NCBI RefSeq assembly: GCF_024166365.1
Contig: NC_064819.1
Span: forward strand, 112,884,293 to 112,948,292
Length of the DNA stretch: 64,000 bases
Origin: Elephas maximus indicus
Lineage: Eukaryota > Chordata > Mammalia > Proboscidea > Elephantidae
Direction: 5' to 3'
Shown here: positions 10,383-21,240 of the stretch, piece by piece
Numbering within the stretch: position 1 is the first letter of the stretch
Layout: each line of letters begins with the position of its first letter
The notes under the pieces: generated by a model
What the model was told of the DNA's origin: nothing
The model's input: only the letters and a program-made list of their open reading frames with translations
Databases searched by the model: none
Translations under genes and position numbers: made by a program

Positions 10383-11457
10383 TACTGTAAAATCCCTGTG
10401 GAGCCGTGCCTCCATTTTGCAAATTTTGGGTATAAGGGAATTGTCAGTTTCCCACAGCAGGCTCAACCTCATCATTCTATTAACTTTGCAACAGTATGAC
10501 CTTGACTTTTTTGGATTCCACTTACAGAATTAGGGTGAGTTTTACTATATTATTATTTGTTGAGCTATAATGTTGTTGTATGCTCATGCAGAAATCTGAC
10601 ATGAATTTTAAGTAAGTCTGAGAAGAAGACAGAAAATTGCAACTCTGCCACCTTTCCTCCCATCTTTGTTTTCCAAAGCAGGACCACTTTGAATGGCCAA
10701 CATTGGCATAATACCAGGATTTAGTTCTTTTCACATATGTGAAACAAACGTGCCTTCCGATCCTGAGAAGTTATGTCTCTAGTGGCCAGGGAGAACTGGT
10801 GGAAAGGGATTTTGGAAATTACTGCACCTTGGAATTGAGAAAACCTTTCTGAGTCTAGAAGGCCGTTTGCCTCCCCAGGGGGCCAATAACATTTCCTATG
10901 ATTCTGCCAGCCAAACAGTATTGGTCTTATTTTACATTTATCCAGGTCCCCGGGAGCACAGCCATAGTGAGGATGTGTTTTGTTAATGGTTATAACAATT
11001 AATGTTATTACTGTTATTGAGGTGAGATTTTTGGTCCTGAACAAGATAGAAAAAAACTCATTTTTCTCCATATCGCCTGCTAAGAATAATTACAAATCTT
11101 GGACCTAATACAACAGACAAACATAAGAAGACTGAACAGTGGAAAGAAGAGGGACCTTAAGACATGAACGATAAAAGGTTAACCCCCTATGTTTTATTTA
11201 TTCCTTCCATATTTCTGGGACTGGGTGTCGGGGAATCCCCTGACTCGGAAAATGCCAAAAGGCAGAGACAAAAAAAAAAAAAAAAAAAAATCCCAAGAAA
11301 AGGATGAGGAAATGGTTAGCCTAGAAGGAGGGCCGATAACGTTTTTGACAATAGCTTTTTTTTTTTTTAACCTACTCCAGCCAAACACTGTGGAGAAGCC
11401 ACGTCCTTCACTGTAGTGCCAGGAGAGTCGGAGTGGGGAGTATGGACTTTTAACTAA
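10383..11457. other. Unassigned sequence
   Basis: There is no credible gene. The 116-codon reverse frame at 10721-11071 has no recognisable motif. An A-run of about 20 lies at 11271-11290 and a T-run near 11358. Confidence 0.4.
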
Positions 11458-11665
11458 GGAGCTCTGGTGGCATAACGGTTAAGTGCTCAGCTGCTAACTG
11501 AAAGGTTGGTGTTCGAACCCAGCTAGTGGCTCTGCAGGAGAAAGACCTGGCAACCTGCTTCCACAAAGATTACAGCCTAGGAAACCCTAAGGGACAGTTC
11601 TACTCTGTCACATGTGGTCACTATGAGCCTAAAATCAACTCAATGGTACCTAACAACAATAACAA
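11458..11665 (+). mobile_element. AfroSINE-like SINE with the 'ctgcttcca' module
   Basis: Head 'ggagctctggtggcataacg', box-B-like 'ggtgttcgaaccc', a middle module with 'caacctgcttccacaaagat', and a tail ending 'cctaacaacaataacaa'. That last feature is the same CAA-rich tail as the RTE LINE 3' end. Confidence 0.92.
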
Positions 11666-12165
11666 GTGGCAGTGGTGATTCAGTGGTAGAATTCTCACCT
11701 TCCATGTGGGAGCCCCGAGAGCCCCTGTGGCATAGTGGTTAAGAGCTATGGCTGCTAACCAAAAAGGTCAGCAGTTCGAAGCCACCAGCCACTCCTTGGA
11801 AACCCTAGGAGGCAGTTCTACTCTGTCTATAGGGTCACTATGAATCGGAATTGACTTGACAGCAATAGGTTTGGTTTGGCTGCTGGAGACTCAGGTTTGG
11901 TTCCCAGCCAATTCACTTCGAGTGCAGCCACCACCCTGCTGTCAGTGTTGGCTTACATGCTGTTAGGATGCTGAACAGGTTTCAGCAGAGCTGACAGACT
12001 AAGACTAGGAAGAACAGCCTGGTGGTCTACTTCTGAAAATCAGCCAATGAAAACCTACAACCGATCATAGAAATGGTACAGGACCAGGCAGTGTTTTGTT
12101 TTATTGTGCCTGGGTCCTCATCAGTTGAGGGCTGACTTGATAGCAGCTGACAACAAACAACAGGA
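11666..12165 (+). mobile_element. tRNA-Gly-headed SINE with RTE tail, split by AfroSINE
   Basis: The first part (11670-11717) reads like the 5' half of tRNA-Gly: 'tggtgattcagtggtagaat' covers the box A region, followed by an anticodon-stem-like 'ttccatgtgggag'. After the inserted SINE, 'caggtttggttcccagcc' supplies the box B/T-arm. The body 'aacaggtttcagcagagctg...agactaggaagaa' is shared with the element at 41060-41625. The 3' end 'caggaccaggcagtgttttg' is RTE-like. It is not a functional tRNA, being interrupted and mutated. Confidence 0.75.
11718..11880 (+). mobile_element. AfroSINE-like SINE, short form, nested
   Basis: A complete copy, 'gagagcccctgtggcata' to 'ataggtttggtttgg', sits between the box A and box B halves of the tRNA-Gly-type SINE and is therefore younger than it. 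Confidence 0.95.
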
Positions 12166-13903
12166 GTAGCACATATCAAGGTTGTAGGTAGGACTTCTAT
12201 TCCTCTGCAGCCTGGGTGTAGTCTGCAGAGGCCTAGGCTGATGGCAAAGCCTGGACTCCTACCAATTAAACAGTAAGGGAGGGTTTTGAAGAGGAGGGTG
12301 CTGGATAAGGTTTTTTTTTTTTTTAATCTAAGTATATAGTCCTGGGCAGATCCTAGTGGCCCACACATAAAACTAACTAGAATTAACTCTATAAAGGGTT
12401 TGTGAACCGAGCTACAGTGTAAAGTACCACCCAAGTTTTCAGATTGGCTTCTGGTTAACACACAAAGTAGACCAAAATAGCAAAGGCTTTGAACACTAAT
12501 TTGTCAACGGAAGCACAAAAATAGCCCGTGAACTGAATGATTAACCCAAAGGAGGTGACTCTTTGCTGAAAAAGGTTAGCTAGGGTACAATGTTGCATAA
12601 CAGGATACCCAAAATGACCAGTTACGGATACTGGAATGAGCTCTGAACACTCTAATACTCAGTAACCAATTCTTGGCCTGCTCTGGCCCTCCAAATCTTG
12701 CCCATTTGGCATGACCTATGAATAGGAATTCTGTTTTCCTTTTCCTGTCTAGCACTTCGCACCTTGATTCTCCAGGACATGACTAATATTTCAGGAGAGG
12801 CAGCTGGTTCTGCTCCACATGTCTCCCGCAGTGAATATGCAGCAGTGAATGGACCAATTGAATAGAAATACGATGCTGCCCCATTTTTCTGGGCCTTCTT
12901 GGATATACTGTCCAAAGGAGCCCTAGAGCTTCATCAGTTTCTCTGATGACACTCTGCCCACCCAGTATGGGCTGGATTAATTCCACCTCTCCAATAACCT
13001 ATGCTGTTGAGATCCCACCATGATTTCTGCCAATGATCTCCTAAAGAAATATCATGGTTTTCATCAAAAATGACAAATTGAACCCATCAAATATTTTGGT
13101 CATATTTCCTTCTGCCATGACTCTCTAAATGCAGCCATATAGGGCCTGCATCTTTCCTAGTAACTTCAATTTTTAAAATATCCATTTTAATAAACTTCTT
13201 TCCTGAGAATGAGCTTAAAGCTGTAGGTGGCTAATGACCCGTTTGAGAAGATTACAACCTGTGAATAATGAAGTAATAGTAGTGATATAAACAGAAAAGA
13301 CCACACTGGCTCCCTTATTTTAAAAGCCTCTCTTTCTCAGGAATGCTGCATGGATTGACTGTGAAGCTACCTAGCAGGTGCCTGGTATAAAGTAGGTGCT
13401 CAATGTATATTTGATGAAATTAAAACCACAAGTTACGGTCTGAATGATTTGTTCATACTAATGGACAGTCCAAACTCTGTTTTAATCGAAATGGTCAAGA
13501 GAAATCTAAAAGTGAAATATAATGCTGAGATAGAAGTTATCTTGTATTTGAAGTAGTGACTTCGTGTGGAAGTTGTTTAAAAACCAGCAAGAATACAAGT
13601 CAGACACCTAGAAACCATAAAAATAGATGCTGTTAAGTCACTGAAGATCTATAATCTCAGGGGAACATTTACTTAAATACTTTGCTTACATAGCCTGAAG
13701 CAGATTAGTAACCAGGACCAAGTGCTTACCCGGTGGGGAGATTGAAAGAGTTTGTTCACTTGATACTATTACAAACCACTAATAATACAAGGGGGCATTT
13801 CTTTAATATAACTATATTAAAGATGGCAGTCATATGCTTGAAATATTATCAATATTAAAAACAAATTTTAAGATTTTAGTATCTTCTAGTGTTAGGATGG
13901 GGG
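12166..13903. other. Unassigned sequence
   Basis: About 1.7 kb contains no exon-like or repeat signal that I can name. The reverse frames at 12027-12461 and 12652-12986 are short, overlap one another in part and show no domain. A T-run lies at 12311-12324. Confidence 0.4.
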
Positions 13904-14060
13904 TCTGGTAGTGCAGTGGTTAAGAGCTACAGCTGCTAACCAACACGGCGGCAGTTCTAATCCACCAGCTGTTCCTTGGAAACCCTACGGGGCAGTTGTA
14001 CTCTGTCCTATAGGGTTGCTATGAGTTGGAATCAACTCAATGTAAAAGGCTTTTTTTTTT
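13904..14060 (+). mobile_element. AfroSINE-like SINE, short form
   Basis: 'gtctggtagtgcagtggtta' to 'gctatgagttggaatcaact', followed by a T-rich tail. It is nearly full length. Confidence 0.93.
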
Positions 14061-14149
14061 TTGTTTTAGTGTTAGGATGCACAGGATGGAGCATTTTCTT
14101 TGATTTGGAGATCAGGGCCTTAAAACTAAGAAAACAGTTACTATGGGCT

Positions 14150-14308
14150 ACATGGAGGTGTGATGGTCAGTGGTTAAAAGCTCGGCTGCTAACCAAAAAG
14201 GTTGGCAGTTTGAGTCCACCAGCCACTCCTTGGAAACACTATGGGGCAGTACTACTCTGTCCCATGGGGTCGCTATGACTTGGAATCAACTCGATGGTAG
14301 TGGGTTAT
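14150..14308 (+). mobile_element. AfroSINE-like SINE, short form
   Basis: The head is degraded ('gtgatggtcagtggttaaaa'). The box-B-like 'gcagtttgagtcc' and the tail 'cgctatgacttggaatcaac' are clear. It lies 90 bp downstream of another copy on the same strand. Confidence 0.93.
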
Positions 14309-14439
14309 AAGCTACATGACAGACGTTTTTGTTGTTCTCATTTTGTCTAATGATGGTTTATTAGCTTATAGTTCAAACTGAATTACTATGCCATTTCAGT
14401 CTTTATTGTTTCATTTCTAGGACTCTTTGAAGTGAGTCA

Positions 14440-14605
14440 GCAATATTTTTCACCCTTTTTACAGATGAATATACAAGCACTAACAATGAACAGATTGGAT
14501 CACAAAGGTTAACAATGGAGACAGGGAGATGAGCGATTGGGCTCTGTAAATCTTGCCCCCGCTAGGCTATGGGCTTTGCTGCTTTGCATTGCTGGCAGGC
14601 TTCAC
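14440..14605 (-). mobile_element. Possible MIR fragment, reverse strand
   Basis: 'cctttttacagatgaata' followed by 'cacaaaggttaac' resembles the complement of the MIR core. Weak match. Confidence 0.35.
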
Positions 14606-15315
14606 ACATGCATTACATCACACAGAAATAGAATGTGTCCCTCCAAATATAAGGAGTATAAGCCTCTCTCCATGTGGGAATCATGACTACTGCAACGGTA
14701 GGATCTGGTTTGGATTCCTTTCCGACTGGGAAAAATCATTTTACCTCTTCCTGGCCAAGTGGGATCGAAGTACTCACCCCACCTTTATGACCTTCAAATT
14801 TCAGATCTAGGATTTGTATTAGATGGTTTGTAAGATTTCTTCTGGTATTAAATTCTCTGATCTAGCACCAGAAGATAACAGCTTTCTTTCTTTTGAGTAT
14901 CTCTTCCTCTGAATTTTTTTTTTTTTCCTCTGAATAGCAGGACCTGTTAAGATCTTGATAGGGAGGTGATTTGATGTGGCTAGAAGAGAAGCTGAAAGGT
15001 GAGCTGAGCTCTAGTACACTGCACAGGCATGCACACATGGATGGGTGTGCTCTGCAGAGACGCGCGCACGCGCACACACACACTGCAAATTTTAGTCAGA
15101 CCCTTGCAACTTGGTTGGGATACAGAGGTATATGTTCTGTTTAAAGGACCTGTTTTACCTTGTATGCTAATTAGGTTTTTACTTATTTTTCATCTATCTT
15201 TTTATCTTTCCATCACAGTATGTCTTTGATTTGAAACCAGGTACTGGAGATATAACTGGCCCCGGAGCTGAGGAGAACAAAGGAAACTGAGCAGCTCCTG
15301 CTTTTCTGCTCCCCC
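14606..15315. other. Unassigned sequence
   Basis: No gene is recognised. A short alternating CG/CA tract, 'acgcgcgcacgcgcacacac', lies at 15060-15082. Confidence 0.4.
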
Positions 15316-15605
15316 TAATGTTTGTGCCAGAAACCCTGGTGGCATAGTGGTTGAGAGCTACGGCTGCTAAACAAAAGGTTAGCAGTTTGAATCCACCAGG
15401 AGCTCCTTGGAAACTCTATGAGGCAGTTCTATTCTGAGACTCTGGTGGCATAGTGGTTAAGTACTACGGCTGCTAACCAAAAGGTCAGCAGTTTAAATCC
15501 ATCAGTCATTCCTTGGAAACTATGAGGCAGTTCTACTCTGTCCTATAGTGTCGCTATGAGTCAGAATTGACTCGATGGCAACAAGTTTGGTTAATGTTTG
15601 TGCCA
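15316..15605 (+). mobile_element. Dimeric AfroSINE-like insertion in one target duplication
   Basis: A partial SINE (15330-15436, ending at 'cagttctattctg') is followed at once by a complete second SINE (15437-15591). The pair is bracketed by one perfect 14-bp direct repeat, 'taatgtttgtgcca', at 15316-15329 and 15592-15605. There is no separate duplication around the inner unit that I can see. This favours insertion of a dimer or template switching over two independent insertions. Confidence 0.9.
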
Positions 15606-17064
15606 TCTTTTTCTCTAGCATTGACTGTCCCATAATAATGCCAGAAAACAACAAACAACAAAACAAAACACAGAAAACAAACAAAAAACTGAGACACTTC
15701 TGGAAGCCCTTGGCTTAGGAATAACAGGACTTGTCAGTGACAGGTTCGTTAAGCCATACCTACAGTCACGGTGTTGGAAGGCTTCAGCACAAGAGGAACA
15801 ATCACAGCCATTTGCTCCTCCTCCCACAACCTCCCACACCGGCAACCAACTGCAGGTGCAATGCAGACATCCTCGCCCCATTTCTTCTTTCTCCATTGGT
15901 CTGATTTCCCTCTGTAATCCATTTCATACTCTGTCTCTTTCCAATTTTATTGCTTTTGATTTCTTTTCAAATTTTCTTGGCAAAGTCTTTCCTTCTTCCC
16001 TCCCTCCCTCCCTCCTTTTCTTCCTTCCTTTCCAATAAATGTCATTACAACATAGCTCCTGGTTCTGACTTGGTATGGGAAATATCAAGTTCATTATCTG
16101 AAGTTTATGTCTCCAGTGATTTTGGGGGCATGCTGAAATAAGTTGCTATTAAAATTTCAATAAATGATTTTGTATTTAGCTGCTTTTAGGAGCTTATTAA
16201 TAACTAATCAATATTTATGAAATCTGACCAGAAGTGGTGAGCTCAGTGGGGGATAATTAAGATCTTGGCACTCCCACCCTTGCTCTTAACTGAACGTGTA
16301 AAGTACTTCCTCTCTTTCTAGGACTTTCCCGGTTGCAGACATCGGCAGTATGTCATCTTGCTGAATTATCTAATATTTTGTTGCTTTGCTTTCACCATTT
16401 ATTCACCTTATGACATTATGGGCCAGACACTGTTTGCCTCTTGCCTCACCCACCAAAGATGTCTGCAGCCATCTGGAGCTCCTCGAAGCCTGGTGCACAG
16501 GATGAAGAATACATCAGTCATAGCACTGAGGGAGGACACATTTCCGTCCACGAGAGCAGAGCTTTATTTTCCATTTGTTGGAGTTTTTACTTTCTTTCCT
16601 ATTTTCCCTTAAATAACTATAATCAAGCTTTTTACTTAATAAAACCCATTAGAAAGAACTTTCCCATCCATGTTAATTTTTTCTTACTATATATTTTCAC
16701 GTAAATAATAAAGGGAATGAATGTGTTGGAGAAATTCTTTCTTCTAGCTGTGCTAGAAACCATTCCCATTCTGTAATTCAAGAGATCTCTGTGAGCTGCC
16801 ACGTTAGCCTGAGTCCGTACCTTTTCTGCTCTCTAATATGGCTTTATTCACAGCCCTTTCTCCCACTCCTTAGAATTCCTTCCCTTGCTCCAAGGAAGAT
16901 TTAGTCTTCTCTCTTGGTCAGGGATAATTTTATACCTCAAGAAGCTGAGAAGTTTTAAAGAATGATAAGCCCTTTATTTGAGACTTTGGATAGAAAAACA
17001 TGTCCCAAACATGGTGAGTTACAAACACTTCCTCCCCCCCTTATATATATGTCTCTATTTGCAC
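15606..17064. other. Unassigned sequence with a pyrimidine tract
   Basis: There is a (CCCT)n-like tract at 15988-16034. The frames at 16358-16704 have no recognisable domain and overlap in two registers, so I do not call a gene. Confidence 0.4.
15988..16034. repeat. (CCCT)n-like pyrimidine microsatellite
   Basis: A short run of 'ccctccctccctccctcc' is embedded in C/T-rich sequence. Confidence 0.85.
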
Positions 17065-17185
17065 TGCAGTATACCAGGCATGGTTTTAGACACCAGGGAT
17101 ATAGGAGAAAACAAAATTGACAAAGTGCATGTCTTTATAGGGCTTATGTTCTAATGGGGAAGACAGACATTTAAGGAGAAGAACA
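17065..17185 (+). mobile_element. Old mammalian dispersed repeat fragment
   Basis: 'ataccaggcatggttttaga' through 'ttctaatggggaagacagac' matches the 5' portion of the repeat also seen at 55040-55795. Confidence 0.5.
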
Positions 17186-18069
17186 CCACCACCAACAAAA
17201 AACAGCTGAGTATATAAAGTCAAGGAGTGATTATTTTTTTTTAGTCCCTTGCTACTGGGTTGGGTGGTCCCTTGCTAACTGCCCTCAGATCCATTTTCAG
17301 CGCTTCCCTTGGAAAATATATTTCTGAGGGTCCCTTGCCCCGGCTTCCAGGTTTAGCCAATGAGAGGCACCAACAGGAGACCAGAGGAGAGAAGGATGGG
17401 AAAATACAGGCTATTTCTCTTCCCTTCTCTCTGTTTCAGGCAGTTTGTCATATAATGGCTGCATGCCCTATATAGTTCTAGCTCATTCCAGATTGACTCC
17501 ATCCTTGGTCCCTGCTCCTATCTGGAAGTCACCATGTGAATCCACCTCTCACCTTCATTCCAAGGGCGGCCTAGGCTCTTGAGCTGTAGTGATACCATCT
17601 CCTTCTCCTTCCAGGACTAAGGGTATAGCAGCTTCTAGTTCTTGCTAATCTCTGTGTTGCCTTTTCCAACACCTTTGTAACTATTTCCTTATGTTATAGT
17701 TTTTCCTTAGGGCCACATAATCTGAGCTCATACATTTCTTGAAGGCACAGATAAGATTGTATCGTATCCCCAGGATTTGAAAACTGTACTTGCTGGAGTT
17801 GTAAAAAGTGGCAGTCCCACCTGGGATGGTACCTGGAACACAAAATTTGCTCTTAATTGTTTCTTACATTAGCAAACTGTAGAGTATCAATAAGGCAAAA
17901 CCTCCAAATTTGCCATTCATTCTAGAAGCAAAATTACTTGCTGTAAGCTTCCCCATTAATTGCCATCAGATTCAGGGTGAACAAATAAACAATTGCTTAT
18001 CTTAATTTTTACTGCATCTCTGTATACCACTTGTTTTTATACCCTCAGAAGGCTGATTTCTGCACCACA
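17186..18069. other. Unassigned sequence
   Basis: No supported gene or repeat. Confidence 0.4.
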
Positions 18070-18655
18070 CCCCATTGACTGAGTGCCAGTTATTTGCCTC
18101 TTGGCTCTCAGGCTCCATTCTTTTGTAGTCTGCCCTGCATTGTGAGGGGCTGGAAACATGCAAACTATATTCTCCAGGCTCTTTTGTCAGTTAGCTTCAG
18201 GGTATGATCTACCAGGGGTAGGCAGTGGCGGAAGAATGGAAGGCAGGAGGAAGGGGAGATACAGCTTTCTTCCTCCTGTGGTTTCTGGTGGAGTTTTGCC
18301 AGCAACGGAGGGAGAACACAACTGTGGCTACAGAGTTGACAGCTATAAGAGCACTGGCGGTGGTTTCAGCCCTGGTCGAGGTGGAAATTCCTTGGTAGAT
18401 TCAGAACTAACTGTGACAACATCTCTAAAGGTTCTGTTGCAGGAGTAAGCTTGTGGCTCCAGCCCAGTGATAATAGCAGCTTCTGATCTCTGGCTACCAC
18501 ACCTTCCTACGTTTTGCTCCTCCAGGTACTTCCTTCTGCTTTTGATCTTCTAGCTCTTCCAGCATCTTTGCGACTAAGCCCCTGTATTAAATTCTCTGTT
18601 GGAGATATTTAGAGTGGTTTGTCCTGTCTCAGCTGGGCCATGACTGATACAGATT
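18070..18655 (+). mobile_element. Old LTR-like or MER-type mammalian repeat
   Basis: The 3' portion 'cctgtattaaattctctgtt' through 'gccatgactgatacag' resembles a repeat 3' end common in mammals. The forward frame at 18158-18448 lies within it and has no domain. Confidence 0.4.
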
Positions 18656-19291
18656 GTATTGGAGATGATATGCATGGGAACTGTCTAAAATGTTGTTCAT
18701 GTTTCTATTCAGAAATTGTTACATACATTTAGTGATTTACTGAGAATTTCAGGGCATAGTCTTTGGTTGTATTAATCTCTCATATTTTATCATCAGTTGC
18801 AATAATTTTGGATGCCTCTGTCCTGTACATTTTTAAAAGAGAGGCACATAGTTCTGCCTAGAAGTGAGCTAAACCTCTGACTCAGCAAGCACGGTTGTGC
18901 AAAACAATAGCTTCTCCAGTAAGTGATAATTAACTCAGCCCCTTAGGTTTCCAGGAGTTTCCTTTCTTCCATTTGGTACAAGTAGACTTTATTACTAGTG
19001 GAGGAGCCTAGTGGTATATGTTCCGTGAACTACCTTTTATGGTGCTCCCCACGGGGACAGTGTTTCTCATGATTTTCCCCACCAAGAAAAATCTTATTTA
19101 TTCCTCTAATGAGGACAAGTATTTCATACTATTTAGCTTCTTTTCAATTTGAAAACCAACCCCTGTAATCCCAATTCTCATTCCCAAAAACTGAAGCAAT
19201 GGTCTGCTCTTTTACGTTGCAGTTTTTTCCCTTCTAGTGAAAGATCAGGGAAAGAAAAGAATTGAGACAAAAGGTTTTGCACTTTCAGGAT
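18656..19291. other. Unassigned sequence
   Basis: No supported gene or repeat. Confidence 0.4.
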
Positions 19292-20296
19292 TGTCATGGG
19301 TTGACTTGTGTCCCCAAAAATATATGTCCACTTGGCTAGGCCATGACCCCAGTATTGTGTGATTGTCCACTGTCTTAGTTATCTAGTGCTGCTATAACAA
19401 AAACACCACAAGTGGATGGCTTTAACAAAGAAAAGTTTATTTTCTCACAGTAAAGTAGGCCAAAAATCCAAATTCAGGGCATCAGCTCCAGGGGAAGGTT
19501 TTCTTTCTCTATTGGCCTTCTCATCAATGTTCCCCTAGACTAGGAGCTTCTTTACTCAGGGACCCCTGGTCCAAAGGATGCCGCTCTATTCCTGACACTG
19601 ATTTCTTGGTGTTATGAGGCCCTTCCTCCCCGCTCTATTCTTTCTTTTATGTCTCAAGAGATTGCCGCAAGACACAATCCACTCTTGTAGATTGAGTTCT
19701 GCACCTCACTAACACAAATGCCACCCATCCTCCCTCATTGACTTCATAGAGGCAGGATTTACAATGTATAAGAAAATCACTCAATACTGGGAATCATGGC
19801 CCAGCCAAATTGATACACACGTTTTTGGGGGGGACACAATTCAATCCATGACAACCGCCATTTTGTCATCTGATGTGATTTTCCTATGTGTTGTAAATTT
19901 TGCCTCTATGATGTTAATGAGGCAGTATTAGAGGCAGTTATGCTAATGAGGAAGGACTCAATCTACAGGATTAGGTTGTGTTTTAAGTCAACCTCTTTAG
20001 AGATATAAAAGAGAGAAGCAACAGAGAGACAGGGGGACCTCATACCACCAAGAAAGCCGCACTAGGAGCAGAGTGCATCCTTTGGACCTGGGCTTCTTGT
20101 GAGGAGAAGCTCCTAGTCCAGGAGAAGATTGGTGACAAGGACCTTCCTTCAGAGCTCACAGAGACAGAAAGCCTTTCCCTGGGGCTAGCACCTTAAGTTT
20201 GGACTTTTAGCCTCCTAAACTATGAGAGAATAAATTTCTCTTTGTTAAAGCCACCCACTTGTATTTCTGTTATAGCAGCACTAGATAACTAAGATA
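19292..20296 (+). mobile_element. Solo LTR, MaLR-like, split by a second LTR
   Basis: It opens with 'tgtcatgggttgacttgtgt' (19292-19370), is interrupted by an opposite-strand LTR, and resumes at about 19854 with 'ccgccattttgtcatctgat'. It continues to 'gcactagataactaagata' at 20296. Excluding the insert it is about 520 bp, the usual length of this family in the window. An AATAAA-containing stretch 'gagaataaatttctctttgt' lies near 20226, where an LTR polyadenylation signal is expected. Confidence 0.88.
19371..19853 (-). mobile_element. Solo LTR, MaLR-like, nested and inverted
   Basis: It runs from 'tgtcttagttatctagtgct' to 'aattcaatccatgaca', a complete reverse-strand LTR of 483 bp inside the plus-strand LTR of the same family. 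Flanks 'ccac' and 'ccgc' are compatible with a short target duplication differing at one CpG. Confidence 0.9.
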
Positions 20297-20492
20297 GTGG
20301 CGAACAGGCACTTACTTGGTAAAATGAAATCATTTTACTCACTATAGGGAAAATATTATAAATTCTGGATAAGACTGATGAAGATAAAATAGCAGAAACC
20401 CCTTTGAAAAGAACTTTTACCGTAAGTAGTGAGCCCAGTGTAGAAAAACAAAGAGATTCCAAATTTCTTCCTCAGAGCTCCCTCTATTTACA

Positions 20493-20696
20493 AGTTACCA
20501 GTTGCCTTCCAGTTGGTTCTGACTTATGGTCTCATATGTGTCAGAGTAGAACCTTGCTCCATAGGGTTTTCAATGGCTGATTTTTCAGAAGAAGATTGCC
20601 AGGTAACTCTTCCTTGGTACCTCTGGGTGGACTTGAACCTCTATCCTTCTGGTTGGCAGCTAAGCTTGTTAACTATTTATACCACCAGAGGCTCCT
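20493..20696 (-). mobile_element. AfroSINE-like SINE, long form, reverse strand
   Basis: Plus-strand landmarks are 'agttggttctgacttatggt', 'tacctctgggtggacttgaa' and 'gttaactatttataccacc'. Confidence 0.9.
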
Positions 20697-20740
20697 CGCT
20701 CTATTTAGGCTCCAGTTGTTTCAAAGAAATAGGCTATGAA

Positions 20741-20895
20741 CAGAGGTTCTCAAACTTCAGTATGCTTGAGGGGGTTGAAGCTATTGAGGTTGTTAAAATG
20801 TAAATTCCACTGCGCCTTCCCCAGACATTTATCTGTAGATCAAGTTGGAGTTCAGAAACCTGGATTTTTAACAAGCACCTGAGCAATTCTGATGC
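20741..20895 (+). mobile_element. MER5A-like DNA transposon fossil (hAT-Charlie MITE)
   Basis: It starts 'cagaggttctcaaacttcag' and continues with 'tttttaacaagcacctgag' and 'caattctgatgcc', an order typical of MER5A. The 3' terminal repeat is not clear. Confidence 0.6.
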
Positions 20896-20931
20896 CTTTC
20901 ATCTCTGGATCAGATTGTGTGGGTCTTTAAA

Positions 20932-21240
20932 TTTTATTGTGGTAAAATATATATAACAAAATATTTGTCATCTTGACCATTTTAAAGTGTACAATTCAGA
21001 GGCTTTAATTACATTCACCGCGTTGTGCAGCCATCACCACTCTGCATTTCCAAATATTTTTCATCACCTTCAACAGAAAGCTCCCTGTAAACCAATTACC
21101 ATCTGGTTGACTCCAACTCATGGTGATGGATCCAGTGGCCGATTTTTCAGAAGTAGATCACCAAGGCGTTTCTTTCCAAACAGCAGCTCAGCACCCCTTA
21201 ACAATAACTTCCCACTGAAGTACTCTGTATCTAGAAGGCT
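20932..21240 (-). mobile_element. L1M-type 3' end, reverse strand, split by SINE
   Basis: 'ttttattgtggtaaaatata' through 'gtgcagccatcaccactctg' is the complement of an old L1 3' untranslated region. It resumes after a SINE fragment at 'ccccttaacaataacttccc'. Confidence 0.75.
21092..21198 (-). mobile_element. AfroSINE-like SINE, reverse strand, internally deleted
   Basis: 'accaattaccatctggttga' and 'gtggccgatttttcagaagt' are SINE tail-side and module text. The head half is missing. It is inserted in the L1 3' end. Confidence 0.75.

Noticed and set aside
11670..11925. Functional tRNA-Gly gene
   Set aside because: The halves are separated by a 163-bp SINE and carry several mutations; it is a SINE head.
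12652..12986. Reverse frames suggestive of retroviral protein
   Set aside because: The frames overlap in different registers and contain no gag, protease, polymerase or envelope motif I recognise.
16358..16704. Possible small gene or processed pseudogene
   Set aside because: Two overlapping frames, no recognisable protein, no splice or polyadenylation pattern that I can defend.
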